In this document: piece by piece, positions 8,633-16,375 of the stretch | Layout of the letters: every line of letters begins with the position of its first letter | Numbering within the stretch: the stretch's first letter is position 1 | NCBI RefSeq assembly: GCF_002937115.1 | Contig: NZ_NHRY01000066.1 | Location: 1-35,338, forward strand | From: Rhodopila globiformis | GTDB taxonomy: Bacteria; Pseudomonadota; Alphaproteobacteria; Acetobacterales; Acetobacteraceae | DNA: 35,338 nucleotides | Reading direction: 5' to 3' | The notes under the pieces: model-generated | The model's database searches: none | What the model was told of the DNA's origin: nothing | Seen by the model: the letters and a program-made list of their open reading frames with translations, nothing else | Made by a program: the position numbers and the translations under genes

Positions 8633-9112
8633 CGGGGGCGGGTGGCGAGACGTTGCCGAGCGTTCAAGTTTTAACGGAGGTATCGAACCGCACCGCCAAA
8701 TTCGCGGTTCGGTCGCCAGCGAGGTGTTCAACGGCGAGAAGGCGCGGCGTCCCCCGCAGCGCCTTGAATCGGATCATCTTGTACTGGCGGTCCAACGATT
8801 TTATCCTGCGGTTCCGTTGCATGCGGACCTGACGCCCGTTGGACCGTTCAGCAACACCGCCTCAGCCGCGACGACGCACAGCCCCGGAGCTGCGCCCATC
8901 CGGCCGATGCAAAGAAGCGGCGCGAGGCGAAGGCCAGGCTCATCAGTAACGCATCCCTGCGCGCTGGCTCGTTGCCAGTCTTGACATTGATCAGCGTGTT
9001 AAGCAGGCGCTTGAGCAACCCCCTCGGACCCTGCGCCGCCAGTCCGGGAGGCGGCGAGTCCTCGCAGGTCATCCAGCCGCGAGGCCCGGCGGATCTGGTC
9101 GAAGTCGTCATT
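8633..9112. other. Intergenic region with no recognisable gene
   Basis: About 480 bases lie between the pump gene and the converging TPR gene. There is a short stem CGAACCGC / GCGGTTCG near 8684-8711 without a T tract. Small open frames on both strands give low-complexity Arg/Ser-rich peptides with no family signature. It may be decayed sequence. Confidence 0.45.
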
Positions 9113-9751
9113 CTAGCCGGTGGCGCCGAAGTGGGCCACCACTTCGTCATAGACCGCGATCGCCTCTGCGCTGCGGTTCAGCGTGCCGAGCGTGAACCCC
9201 TTGTCGGCCAGCGCCCTGGCGACCAGCTCGCGCAGCCCCGGGTCGCCGGCCGTGCCGAAGCGGGCCACCACTTCGTCATAGACCGCGATCGCTTCGGCGC
9301 TGCGGTTCAGCGTGCCGAGTGTGAATCCCTTGTTGACCAGCGCCGTGGCGACCGGTCGGCGCAGCCCCGGGTCGCCGGCTGTGCCGAAGCGGGCCACCAC
9401 TTCGTCATAGACCGCGATCGCTTCGGCGTTGCGGTTCAACATGCTGAGCGTGTATCCCTTGTTGACCAGGGCCCTGGCCACCGGCTCGCGCAGCCCCGGG
9501 TCGCCGGCCGTGTCATAGCGGGCCACCACGTCGTCATAGACTGCGATTGCGTCCTCGCTGTGGTTCAGCGTGCCGAGCCTGGCCCCGTTGTTGATGGGAG
9601 CCTTGACGACCTGCTCATGCTGCTCCGACTCGCTGGGGCTAACGTCCTCCCCCGGAGGTGCGCTCCGTTCATGTAACTTCAAAGCGGCAAATGCGATCAG
9701 AGTGATCGCCGCTGGCAGAGTGAAATACGCCAACAGCAGCAGCGGATCCAT
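9113..9751 (-). CDS. Membrane-anchored TPR protein with four 43-residue tandem repeats
   Basis: A 212-residue protein. Residues 1-25 form one hydrophobic helix (LLLLAYFTLPAAITLIAF), so it is probably anchored in the membrane. After a charged linker come four tandem units of 43 residues, each built on NRSAEAIAVYDEVVARFGTA followed by GDPGLRE..VARALxNKG. The alternation of AxxxLGxLxR and AIAVYDEVV helices is a TPR pattern of the long kinesin-light-chain type, usually a protein-binding scaffold. The DNA repeats every 129 bp with high identity, implying recent duplication. The last unit ends abruptly at GATG-stop. The start ATG (9751) overlaps the stop of the upstream small membrane gene in a TGATG arrangement; a GTG one codon earlier is possible. 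Function unknown. Confidence 0.82.
   Translation of the reverse strand: MDPLLLLAYFTLPAAITLIAFAALKLHERSAPPGEDVSPSESEQHEQVVKAPINNGARLGTLNHSEDAIAVYDDVVARYDTAGDPGLREPVARALVNKGYTLSMLNRNAEAIAVYDEVVARFGTAGDPGLRRPVATALVNKGFTLGTLNRSAEAIAVYDEVVARFGTAGDPGLRELVARALADKGFTLGTLNRSAEAIAVYDEVVAHFGATG
9116..9632 (-). repeat. Four tandem 129-bp coding repeats in the TPR gene
   Basis: The segment GCCACCAC recurs at 9135, 9264, 9393 and 9522, giving an exact 129-bp period. Units 1-3 differ at only a few positions, while the unit nearest the N-terminus is more diverged. An exact multiple of three preserves the reading frame, so unit number can change by slippage or recombination without frameshift. Confidence 0.9.
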
Positions 9752-10011
9752 CACCTGAGCCCTCTCAAAGCCCGACGTGCAAGCAAGTGTAGCACGCCGG
9801 CGAAAAATGCGAAAAACAGCGCCGAGAGGGCAAATTGAAATATCGCCGGTGCGGTGATTGTCCCGTCGCTGGGTTTGGAGAGGTTGATCAGGGGAAGGAA
9901 GCTGCCGGCACCAATGACGGTTGATGCACGATCATAGGCGTTCGCGATCAGCTTGGTTCTCTCGTTGTAGATCAGTATCGCGCGTTCCGCCGATGTTCTC
10001 AAGCCGCTCAT
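9751..10011 (-). CDS. Small two-helix membrane protein paired with the TPR gene
   Basis: An 86-residue protein. The N-terminal half is a charged helix (SAERAILIYNERTKLIANAY), followed by two hydrophobic stretches, about residues 33-44 and 55-76, and a short basic tail RRALRGLR. I do not recognise a named family. The NERTKLIANA stretch leading into a membrane hairpin is the most distinctive feature. A GAGGAA ribosome site (10015-10020) lies just before the ATG. Its TGA overlaps the ATG of the TPR gene, so the two are almost certainly made together and may act at the membrane. The basic tail predicts a cytoplasmic C-terminus. No promoter was identified in the roughly 260 bases up to the divergent oxidoreductase. 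Confidence 0.75.
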   Translation of the reverse strand: MSGLRTSAERAILIYNERTKLIANAYDRASTVIGAGSFLPLINLSKPSDGTITAPAIFQFALSALFFAFFAGVLHLLARRALRGLR

Positions 10012-10269
10012 CGGTTCCTCGTTACCTATGTGCTGCCATTACACCAAGCTGCAGGTCCGAGGAAGAGCAGCGCCGCGCCGCTCTTTGCAGGTACCACTCT
10101 CAACGTGACGTCGAAAGCTTGCCGCCTCTCGCTGCGCTCTGGTCTTGAGACCGGTCTCCTGACGCACAGTCCCATGAGTGCAGGCGCGAAGCCGATCGCG
10201 GCACAGCCTCCCATGACAACCGCGCGCTTTCCCGTCACACTCACACCACGCAAACCCCGGGAGGCGGTC

Positions 10270-11223
10270 ATGGCGCGCAGCATCGCGGTTGGCATCGGGA
10301 TCATGGACTACCCGTTCGACACGGCGGACGGGTTCTGGCGCTGGGTCGACCTGTGCGAACAGGGCGGCATCGATTCCATCTGGCAGACCGACCGCCTGGT
10401 CAGCCGCACGCCGTTCCTGGAGTGCATGACCGCGCTGGCCGCCATCGCCGGGCGGACGCGGCGGATCAAGTTCGGCGTCAACGTCGTCTCGGTGGCAATG
10501 CGGGAGCCGGTGCTGCTGGCCAAGCAATGCGCCACCATCGACGTGCTGTCGAACGGGCGGCTGCTGCCGGGGTTCGGCATCGGCTCCCCCCGCGGCGCCG
10601 AGTGGTCCGCCATGCACCTGGACACCACCACCCGCGGGCGGAAGACCGATGAGGCGCTGGAAATCATCAGCCGTCTGTGGTCCGGCGAGGTGCTGGACTA
10701 TGCCGGACGCCACTTCCGGTTGACCCAGGCCAGCATCGCCCCGCTGCCCGTCCAGCCCGACCTGCCACTATGGATCGGCGGCTCCTCCGAGGCGGCGATC
10801 AAGCGGACGGCACGCATCGGCACCGGCTGGCAGGCCGGGGCGGAGACGCCGGCGGCGGTGGGCGAGGTCATCGCCGGGATCAAGGCGGCCCTGGCGGAAA
10901 CCGGCCGGACGATCGAGGAAGACCACTACGGCGCGGCCTTCGGCTTCCGCTTCGGCGGTCCGGACGACCCCGGAGTCGCGGCGGTCATGGCAGGCTACCA
11001 GGCGCGCACCGGACGCGATCCGCGCGATCTGTTCGCCATGGGCGACGCGGCGGTGATCATGGACCGGCTGCGCGCCTACGTGGACGCCGGTGCGTCGAAG
11101 TTCATCCTGCGGCCGGTGGCGCAGGGCGACGCGGACATGCTGGCGCAGACCCGGCGCCTGGTGGAGGACGTGCTGCCACAAGTGGCGGCGACGTGGCCGC
11201 GGCCGCGCAAGGTGGCGGCCTAA
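10270..11223 (+). CDS. Luciferase-like (LLM class) flavin-dependent oxidoreductase
   Basis: A 317-residue protein of the bacterial luciferase / F420-dependent oxidoreductase superfamily (TIM barrel binding FMN or F420). The start is ATG 10270 because GGGAGG (10258-10263) precedes it and the barrel begins at once with IAVGIGIMDYPF. The longer open frame upstream is not family-like. Typical segments are IDSIWQTDRLVSR (about 34-46), RIKFGVNVVSVAMREPVLLA, the LSNGRLLPGFGIGSPRGAEW signature (about 94-113) and the late PLWIGGSSEAAIKRTA. Substrate and cofactor cannot be read from sequence. The P450 gene 410 bases downstream may be functionally linked, but this is only proximity. Confidence 0.88.
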   Translation: MARSIAVGIGIMDYPFDTADGFWRWVDLCEQGGIDSIWQTDRLVSRTPFLECMTALAAIAGRTRRIKFGVNVVSVAMREPVLLAKQCATIDVLSNGRLLPGFGIGSPRGAEWSAMHLDTTTRGRKTDEALEIISRLWSGEVLDYAGRHFRLTQASIAPLPVQPDLPLWIGGSSEAAIKRTARIGTGWQAGAETPAAVGEVIAGIKAALAETGRTIEEDHYGAAFGFRFGGPDDPGVAAVMAGYQARTGRDPRDLFAMGDAAVIMDRLRAYVDAGASKFILRPVAQGDADMLAQTRRLVEDVLPQVAATWPRPRKVAA

Positions 11224-11632
11224 AGCCGATCGCGGCTGGATGCGCGGCCGGGCGGTGCGCATCCGGAAACGGGGCGATCTCGATTCAACCGGGTACACAA
11301 GCCGGATTATCCGAGCGCACAAGTCGGATATTGCACGCCTTCGTGTTGCCAAAGCGCTTTAAACCGAACAGCCCGCCCCCCACTCACAGGGTCCTGCCAG
11401 CCGGGCTTGCGTGCGGCTCTCCGTCGAGGCCCGCACCGCTCGGCCGGCCCGGCGTCAGCGTGTCTATCCCGGCGCGATCCCGATGATCGCCACAACCGGG
11501 TGGCCTCTGGCGGATGGCGCGCGGTCGCGCGGACTGGCGTGGGGCGCCCGGCGTTCGGGCCCGGACCGGTTCGGCGCAGAACCGCCTGCGCTTGTCCGCC
11601 CGGCGCGCACCCTCGACCATGGTGTGACCTGT
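11224..11632. other. Gap between the oxidoreductase and the P450
   Basis: The P450 frame stays open upstream to 11411, but that stretch encodes Arg/Pro/Ala-rich sequence unlike a P450 N-terminus, so it is treated as leader. GATCTCGATTC and two CCGnnTATCCG-like blocks around 11284-11332 (GCCGGATTATCC, GTCGGATATTG) form a loose direct repeat. No terminator or RNA gene was seen. Confidence 0.4.
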
Positions 11633-13048
11633 ATGGACAGTCCCTTTATCCCGCCCGTGCCGCCGACCCCGGACCAGCCGCTGTCGCCGATGCGGCGGCT
11701 GGGCATGCTGCTGCGGCGGCGCAGCATCATGGCCACGTTCCCACGCGCCGCCTACGAGGACCTGATCTACCAGCGCCGCCAGTTCGGCTGGCTGACCGTG
11801 TTCGTCAACGATCCCGCCGCCGTGCACCACGTCTTCGTGACCAACGCCGCGAACTACGAGCGCCCGGTGCTGGCGCGCCGCCTGCTGCGTCCGCTGTCGG
11901 GCGACGGCCTGCTGCTGGCCGAGGACACCGACTGGCGCAACCAGCGCCGCATCCTCGCGCCCGCCTTCACGCCCGAGAATGTCAGTCTCACGCTGCCGCA
12001 TTTCGCCGCCGCAGGCGAGGCGCTGGCGAACGACCTGGGCGCCGGGCGGGTCAACCTGCTGGCGCGGATCCGGGACGCCGCCCTGGATGCGGCCTGCCGG
12101 GCGCTGTTCTCGCTGCCCTCGGACACGGACGGCACCTATCGCCGGATGTCCGCGCTGGTGCGGGAATACTTCGTCCACGCCGGGTGGATCGCGCTGTGGG
12201 ACATGCTGGCGCGGCGGGAGAGCGATTACGTCTGGCTGCAGAAGGAGCGCTCCGACTTCAAGCGCCGCTGGTTCGCCGAGATCGACGGGATCGTCGCCGA
12301 TCGGCGGCGGCAGCCGTCGGTGGGGGGCGCGCGGGATCTGCTGGACCTGCTGATGCAGGCGCGCGCCGCCGACGGCACCCCGGCGTTGAGCGACAAGGAG
12401 ATCTCCGACCAGGTCGCCACGATGATGGCGGCCGGGTTCGAGACCACGCACGCGATGTTCTGGACGGCCTACCTGCTGGCCTGCGACAAGGCGGTGCAGG
12501 ACGAGGTGCGGGCCGAGGTTCTGGCGGCGCCCCCGGCCCAGGTCCGCACGCTCGCGCGGCTGCGCGCCTGGCCGGCGCTGCGGCGCGTGCTGATGGAGGC
12601 ACTGCGGCTGTACCCGCCGTTCCCGGTGACGGCGCGGGTGGCCCGGCAGGACGACGTCGTCGGCGGGGTGAGGATCAAGGCCGGCACGCTGGTGATGCTG
12701 AGCCCCTGGATCATCCACCGCCACCACCGTTTCTGGGACCAGCCGGACGCCTTCATCCCGTCGCGCTGGATCGGCCGCGAGGACCGGCCCGGCGAGCACT
12801 ATATCCCGTTCGGCGTGGGTCCGCGGGTCTGCATCGGCGCCGCCTTCGCCACGTCGCAGGTGATGCTGGTGGTGGCGACGCTGCTGGCCCGCTACCGGGT
12901 CGAACTGGACGACCCCCGGCCGGTGCTGCCGACGTTGCGGAACGCGACCGTGCCGGCGATCGAGCCGTGGTTCCGGCTGTCTCTGCTGGACGAGGCGCCC
13001 GGGGAGGATCGGGGGTCAACGGCGATCCCGCCGGCCAAGGCGGCGTAG
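11633..13048 (+). CDS. Cytochrome P450 monooxygenase
   Basis: A 471-residue P450 of normal bacterial length with no membrane anchor. The oxygen-activating I-helix motif is A267-G268-F-E-T271-T272. The ExxR pair of the K helix is E322/R325 in EALRLYPPF. The haem loop is FGVGPRVCIG with the thiolate ligand at C400. The substrate is unknown; the tolerant PVTARVARQDDVVGG and TLVMLSPWIIHRHHRFW regions match fatty-acid or hydrocarbon hydroxylase-like class E P450s rather than a specific biosynthetic type. The start is ATG 11633 (MDSPFIPP), which gives a normal N-terminus although its ribosome site is weak. No ferredoxin or reductase gene is adjacent. Confidence 0.92.
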   Translation: MDSPFIPPVPPTPDQPLSPMRRLGMLLRRRSIMATFPRAAYEDLIYQRRQFGWLTVFVNDPAAVHHVFVTNAANYERPVLARRLLRPLSGDGLLLAEDTDWRNQRRILAPAFTPENVSLTLPHFAAAGEALANDLGAGRVNLLARIRDAALDAACRALFSLPSDTDGTYRRMSALVREYFVHAGWIALWDMLARRESDYVWLQKERSDFKRRWFAEIDGIVADRRRQPSVGGARDLLDLLMQARAADGTPALSDKEISDQVATMMAAGFETTHAMFWTAYLLACDKAVQDEVRAEVLAAPPAQVRTLARLRAWPALRRVLMEALRLYPPFPVTARVARQDDVVGGVRIKAGTLVMLSPWIIHRHHRFWDQPDAFIPSRWIGREDRPGEHYIPFGVGPRVCIGAAFATSQVMLVVATLLARYRVELDDPRPVLPTLRNATVPAIEPWFRLSLLDEAPGEDRGSTAIPPAKAA

Positions 13049-13233
13049 GGCGGCTCGGCGGGGCTATCGCGTGCCGGCGGGCGGCCGGGGCGGCGGTCCC
13101 GGCGCCGGGTGGTGCGAAGCCGGCGACGAGGGCGCCGACGCTTTCGGCCAGCAGGCTGATGCGCAGCATTTCCTTGGCGCGGGCGGCAGGCGGTCGAGGC
13201 CGGTCCACCGAAGCCGGCGCACCGGCCCCTCCG

Positions 13234-13322
13234 CGTCATAGCGGCCGCAGGGCCGCCATCCACGCCTCGCGGTGCTGATTGCGGCAAAGGCGTGGATGGC
13301 TGGCCTGCGCCGGCCATGACGG
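13234..13322. repeat. Repeat module C, copy 2
   Basis: CGTCATAGCGGCCGCAGG at the left pairs imperfectly with CTGCGCCGGCCATGACG at the right. Inside are CCATCCACGCCT and AGGCGTGGATGG around a 20-nt loop. It is the same nested hairpin as at 19857-19945 and is related to 2327-2400 and 27785-27832. It sits 185 bases after the P450 stop, and the intervening bases hold no gene. Confidence 0.8.
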
Positions 13323-14098
13323 TTTGAAGCGCCCGTGCGGCAATTGGAGCGGTTATTCTGCCTCAGGCCCTCAGGCCGAAGCAAATCTCGAGAGATCGAC
13401 CGCTTGTCTTCGACGCTGTCCTCGCCGGCATCGTTGCCATGACTATCAAAGGCGCCGCCGGCGCCCCACCTCGTTCGTTATCCGGACGGCGGATCGGGCC
13501 AGACTCCCTCTCGCTGAGCTGTATCGTGCTTGGAAGGCTCCGCTCATGTCGGCATCAACGTGTTGGCCCATGATCGCGCCCGCTGCCATGTTGGCGCTGT
13601 CCGCTGTCGGTTGAAACCCGCTGTGGCTGGTGCTCGACCGGCACCATGCCAGCCGCCCCGATCCGTGCGAAAGCGGCACGGCGATCGACGCCGAAACGCC
13701 GCGATCGCAGGCGACCATTATGCTTCCTCTGCTGGCTCTGCGCTCCGCTCTGCGATCTCTGCGTCAAAAAAAATGCGGTGACGCAACAAAGATCGGCGCT
13801 GCCTGTGAATCGCCCAACCTCCAACGCCGGCGGCACTCCGGCCACCGCGTTTCAACGCAGAGCGCGCAGAGCCCGCAGAGCAGGATTCGGGCGGCCCGCG
13901 GTCGCGCCAAACCGCATCGGCCAGGCACGCGGTTTCGGCATCGCCGGGACGTTACTAAGACGTTGCCGGAATCCCACCTTTCCGCCCAATGCCCATACAG
14001 GCGATCCATGAACGCGCAGCGCAGGCGCCATGATCCGCCTCGCGCCAACGGCACGCCCGTCGTATAATGGCAACAACGGCTGGCAGTTGGTATCGGAC
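13323..14098. other. Decayed region with a long imperfect inverted repeat
   Basis: No family-like protein can be read on either strand. A tract rich in CTCTGC words at 13726-13765 has an imperfect inverted counterpart at 13854-13883 (built on GCAGAGCGCGCAGAGC), about 90 bases apart. A run of eight A residues (13766-13773) lies next to the left arm. Composition is less strictly codon-biased than in neighbouring genes, consistent with gene decay beside the broken toxin-antitoxin pair. Confidence 0.5.
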
Positions 14099-14407
14099 AT
14101 GGAATCATCAGCCGAATTGCTGTAACGATTTCGCCGCGATGCCGAAAGGCTCTACCCGGGGCGCCTTGACCGGGCGATCCTGTTCGGCTCACGCGCCCGG
14201 GACGATGCGCGCGAGAACAGCGACTGGGATATCGCTTTGTTCATCGCGGACTTCGATCGCGGGCGGGAAAGCCGTCCGCTGAATTTTCTTTGTGCCGATT
14301 ATCGCCTGCGCGGACTGAAGGTATCGGCGATCGGGCTTCCGACGAACCGCCATGGCGTCGATCCCGGATTGCTGAGACATATCGATCACGATGGGGTATC
14401 GCCGTGA
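14099..14407 (+). pseudogene. Broken MNT-domain nucleotidyltransferase (MntA-like antitoxin)
   Basis: From ATG 14099 the frame reads MESSAELL, then TAA at 14123-14125, then continues in the same frame to TGA 14405-14407. After the stop it reads RFRRDAERLYPGRLDRAILF followed by GSRARDDARENSDWDIALF. The GS-R-x-D and SDWD elements are the catalytic signature of MNT nucleotidyltransferases, which in HEPN/MNT modules neutralise the toxin by AMPylating it. A single CAA-to-TAA change would explain the break. No good alternative start lies between the stop and the GSRAR motif. The GTG of the following HEPN ruin overlaps the stop as GTGA, the usual operon form. Read by hand in one frame; confident for the domain, moderate for the boundaries. 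Confidence 0.75.
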
Positions 14408-14885
14408 TCGATCCGGTTCAAGGGCAGAAACCGCCACCACCCTTTCCGTAAGGTCCCGAGCGGCATGCATTCTCGGCGCAGGCGTTCAATGATGCGTCTG
14501 ACAGACTTGCCGAAGCCGAGAGCCTGTCGCCGCAGAAGCATAGCCGCAGCATTGCCCATTGTTGCTACGATTGCCTGTTCTGGCTCGCCAGGCCGGTCCT
14601 GACCAAACAGGATGGCACTTATTGATCCGGCCAGGGTTATCTTGGCAAGCCGCATGCCAATTTCCTCTTTCTGAACAAGGGCTTACTTGTCACCGCCTGC
14701 CAAGATAACCCTGGCCGGATCAATATCCGCGGCGGCACGACAGCACGGAACCCCCGATCGGGACGATCATGGCTGCTGCGGCCGACCAGGACCTGGCCGA
14801 GGCCGACGCGCTCTATCGGGATGTCGCCGCCGAGCGGACTATCTGCGATTATCACTCAAGCTACAGCAGACCGCAGGTCGATTGA
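14404..14885 (+). pseudogene. Broken HEPN-domain toxin gene split by a mobile element
   Basis: The frame begins GTG at 14404, meets TAA at 14449-14451, then continues with AFSAQAFNDASDRLAEAESL, SPQKHSRSIAHCCYDCLFWL and ARPVLTKQDGTY. There the small element 14622-14723 interrupts it. Beyond the element the same protein resumes at 14726 with PRRHDSTEPPIGTIMAAAAD, QDLAEADALYRDVAAERTIC and DYHSS, and ends YSRPQVD at TGA 14883. The helix after SPQ, with an S-x-x-H-C-C-Y core, resembles the family's RAYYAMFHAA helix, and the C-terminal LAEADALYRDVA / CDYHSS block resembles the ADYxx ending of HEPN toxins (minimal ribonucleases). Two independent lesions (nonsense codon and insertion) make it dead. 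Assignment rests on order next to the MNT gene plus these motifs. Confidence 0.65.
14620..14725. mobile_element. 102-bp MITE-like element with 26-bp perfect terminal inverted repeats
   Basis: The ends TTGATCCGGCCAGGGTTATC then TTGGCA (14622-14647) and their exact reverse complement (14698-14723) flank a 50-bp non-coding core. A TA dinucleotide sits directly outside each end (14620-14621 and 14724-14725), as in IS630/Tc1-mariner insertions that duplicate TA. Removing the element plus one TA (104 bp) joins GGCACTTAT to CCGCGGCGG in the HEPN reading frame. It has no transposase, so it would have moved by a transposase supplied in trans. IS630-type affiliation is inferred from the TA duplication only. 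Confidence 0.82.
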
Positions 14886-15103
14886 GACAGGGCGACGGCG
14901 CTCCCTCATCGTCATGGCCCGGCTTGTCCGGGCCACCTGTCGCGGCAAAAGTGCTGGAACAGGTGGCCCGGACAAGCCGGGCCATGACGAAAGGGAAACG
15001 CAGCGGCGGACCGTTTCCGAGATCTGTGCATCCCGTAGGGACAAGCCGGGCCATGACGATGAGGACAGGGGGCCTCAGTGTCCCAACCGACCTGCGGTCT
15101 GCT
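14865..15103. mobile_element. Composite repeat element E1 with 24-bp imperfect inverted ends
   Basis: The left end AGCAGACCGCAGGTCGATTG then AGAC (14865-14888) and the reverse complement of 15080-15103 agree at 22 of 24 positions. Inside are a type A palindrome (14910-14989) and a module also found, inverted, at 35213-35281. The element carries no open frame. A second element with the same ends lies at 19414-19685. The left end supplies the last codons and stop of the HEPN ruin. Whether it is a mobile non-autonomous element or a stable repeat mosaic is unproven. Confidence 0.7.
14910..14989. repeat. Type A palindromic repeat, copy 2
   Basis: Perfect 29-bp arms 14910-14938 and 14961-14989 with a loop containing GTCGCGGCAAAAGTGCTGG, nearly identical to copy 1 and to copies at 19457 and 27891. 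It lies inside element E1. Confidence 0.88.
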
Positions 15104-15383
15104 ATATCGACCGTCTCCCGCGCGCGTTGTCCAGGTCCTGGATGGCACGAGACGAGCCTTCGCAATCATGAGCCGAAAATTTGCTCTGAAGAATGATGCC
15201 GGCTGAGACGAACCGGCAAGGTCCACAGCAAGCCGCTGGTTGGTTGTGACACCAACTCGCCAGGCTCCGGGCCGGCATGCACGCCGTTGCTGATAGCGGC
15301 ACCGCAAGGCGTGGACGCCGGCCTTCGCCCGAAATGACGATCGGAGATGGCCGCCCTTTGGCCGTCTCCTTGTTACTTCCGTG
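15104..15383. other. Gap holding a degenerate repeat and a hairpin
   Basis: No gene was seen. GCAAGGCGTGGACGCCGGCC near 15304-15323 is a degenerate remnant of module C. The hairpin GGAGATGGCC / GGCCGTCTCC (15343-15352 and 15360-15369, one mismatch) lies 15 bases beyond the stop of the MaoC gene and may end that minus-strand operon, though no T tract follows it on that strand. Confidence 0.45.
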
Positions 15384-15806
15384 CTACGGATCGACCCGCG
15401 CCGACGCCGAACCGGAAACGACTTCCTTGCCGTCCTGGTTCGTCGTGGACAGCGTCAGGTCGACGTAGTGCTGGCCGCGTTCCTCGCGGATCGCCGCCAC
15501 CGTGGCCTTGGCGTCGAGCGTGTCGCCGGGCCAGACCTGGTTGGTGAAGCGGACCCCGAACGTCGTCAACCGGCCGTCGCCGACGTAGTTGGTCAGCATC
15601 TTGCCGGTCAGGCCCATGGTCAGCATCCCATGCGCGAACACGCTGGGATAGCCGGCGACCTGGGTCGTGTAGACTTCGTCGGTGTGCAGCGGGTTGTAGT
15701 CGCCGGATGCGCCGGCATACTGGACGATCTGCGTGCGCGAGAGGTTCTCCGCCACGCGCTCGCTGTGGGTGTCGCCGACTTTCAGGGTCGATGCTTTCAG
15801 CGCCAT
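15384..15806 (-). CDS. MaoC-type (R)-hydratase, hot-dog fold, second subunit
   Basis: A 140-residue single hot-dog protein. The hydratase-2 motif is clear: SGDYNPLHTD (about 42-51) followed by VFAHGMLTMGL, supplying the catalytic Asp and His that hydrate 2-enoyl-CoA/ACP to the (R)-3-hydroxy form. ATG 15806 is chosen because GGGAGGAAC lies just before it. A start six codons upstream would consume this ribosome site. The gene starts 14 bases after the preceding MaoC-like gene, so the two form an operon. Such paired short hot-dog genes commonly make a heterodimeric dehydratase (HadAB-like) in which only one subunit has the complete active site; here that is this one. Substrate unknown. Confidence 0.88.
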   Translation of the reverse strand: MALKASTLKVGDTHSERVAENLSRTQIVQYAGASGDYNPLHTDEVYTTQVAGYPSVFAHGMLTMGLTGKMLTNYVGDGRLTTFGVRFTNQVWPGDTLDAKATVAAIREERGQHYVDLTLSTTNQDGKEVVSGSASARVDP

Positions 15807-15820
15807 GATTGTTCCTCCCC

Positions 15821-16303
15821 TCAACCCTGGTCCACCGGACGTTCCGTGGTGACGCCGACGCCGCGCGCGGTGATCACCAGCTCGCCGTTCTGGTCGCGGT
15901 ACTCGGTGATACGCTCACGGAACGTCAGCTTGCCGGCGCGCTTGCTTTCCTTCTCCCAGGTCCGGCCCGGTTTCGTTTCCACCGTCAGCACGTCGCCCGG
16001 CCGGATGTGGCGGTGGTACTCGTAATGCTGTTCCGCATGCAGCCCGCCGGACGAGGACGGCTTGCCTTCAACACCGCTGGCAGTCTTGCCGGAGCCGAAC
16101 CATTTCTCGCCGGCTTTCGGGCGCAGGTGATAGTCGGGATCGAACTGCGCGACCCCCTGGACAAAGGTGGGTGGGGCGATGATGCCGCCCGCCTCGGTGT
16201 CCTTCGCCGCCGCCGCGTCGTGATAGACGGGGTTGTCGTCGCCGACGGCGCGCGCGAACATCATGATATGGCTCGCTTCGACGGGAAACGTGATCTTGGC
16301 CAA
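15821..16303 (-). CDS. MaoC-like dehydratase N-terminal-type protein, first subunit
   Basis: A 160-residue protein beginning at TTG 16303. TTG is chosen because a strong AGGAGGAGA ribosome site lies a few bases upstream and the family-like sequence starts there (MAKITFPVEASHIMMFARAV). Longer frames upstream run into the divergent phosphatase region. Features are AVGDDNPVYHD (about 18-28), then IIAPPTFVQGVAQFDPDYHL, and HYEYHRHIRPGDVLTVET later. This is the FAS1-like / MaoC N-terminal dehydratase pattern. The NPVYHD segment resembles the hydratase motif but is less canonical than in the downstream partner. It probably pairs with the next gene to form a dehydratase acting on an acyl-CoA. Confidence 0.85.
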   Translation of the reverse strand: MAKITFPVEASHIMMFARAVGDDNPVYHDAAAAKDTEAGGIIAPPTFVQGVAQFDPDYHLRPKAGEKWFGSGKTASGVEGKPSSSGGLHAEQHYEYHRHIRPGDVLTVETKPGRTWEKESKRAGKLTFRERITEYRDQNGELVITARGVGVTTERPVDQG

Positions 16304-16375
16304 GTGTCTCCTCCTTTTGCTCTTACCGAGGCAGCTTAGCAGGCCCGCCAAAAGAGGAAACAGCCGGAGGCAGGC

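Noticed and set aside
5360-8731. A 1123-codon minus-strand open frame
   Set aside because: It is antisense to the RND pump and translates to Arg/His/Gln-rich low-complexity sequence, the usual shadow in GC-rich coding DNA.
10025-10060. tRNA-like stretch on the minus strand (TTGGTGTAATGGCAGCAC)
   Set aside because: It resembles a tRNA D-arm, but no anticodon arm, T-arm (GTTCGAxTCC) or acceptor pairing can be found around it. At most it is a fragment.
11407-13278. A 623-codon frame over the P450 gene
   Set aside because: It is out of frame with the P450, whose haem, ExxR and I-helix motifs are all intact in the other frame.
13279-13614. A 111-codon plus-strand open frame after the P450
   Set aside because: It starts inside a repeat module and contains no recognisable domain. 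The region looks decayed.
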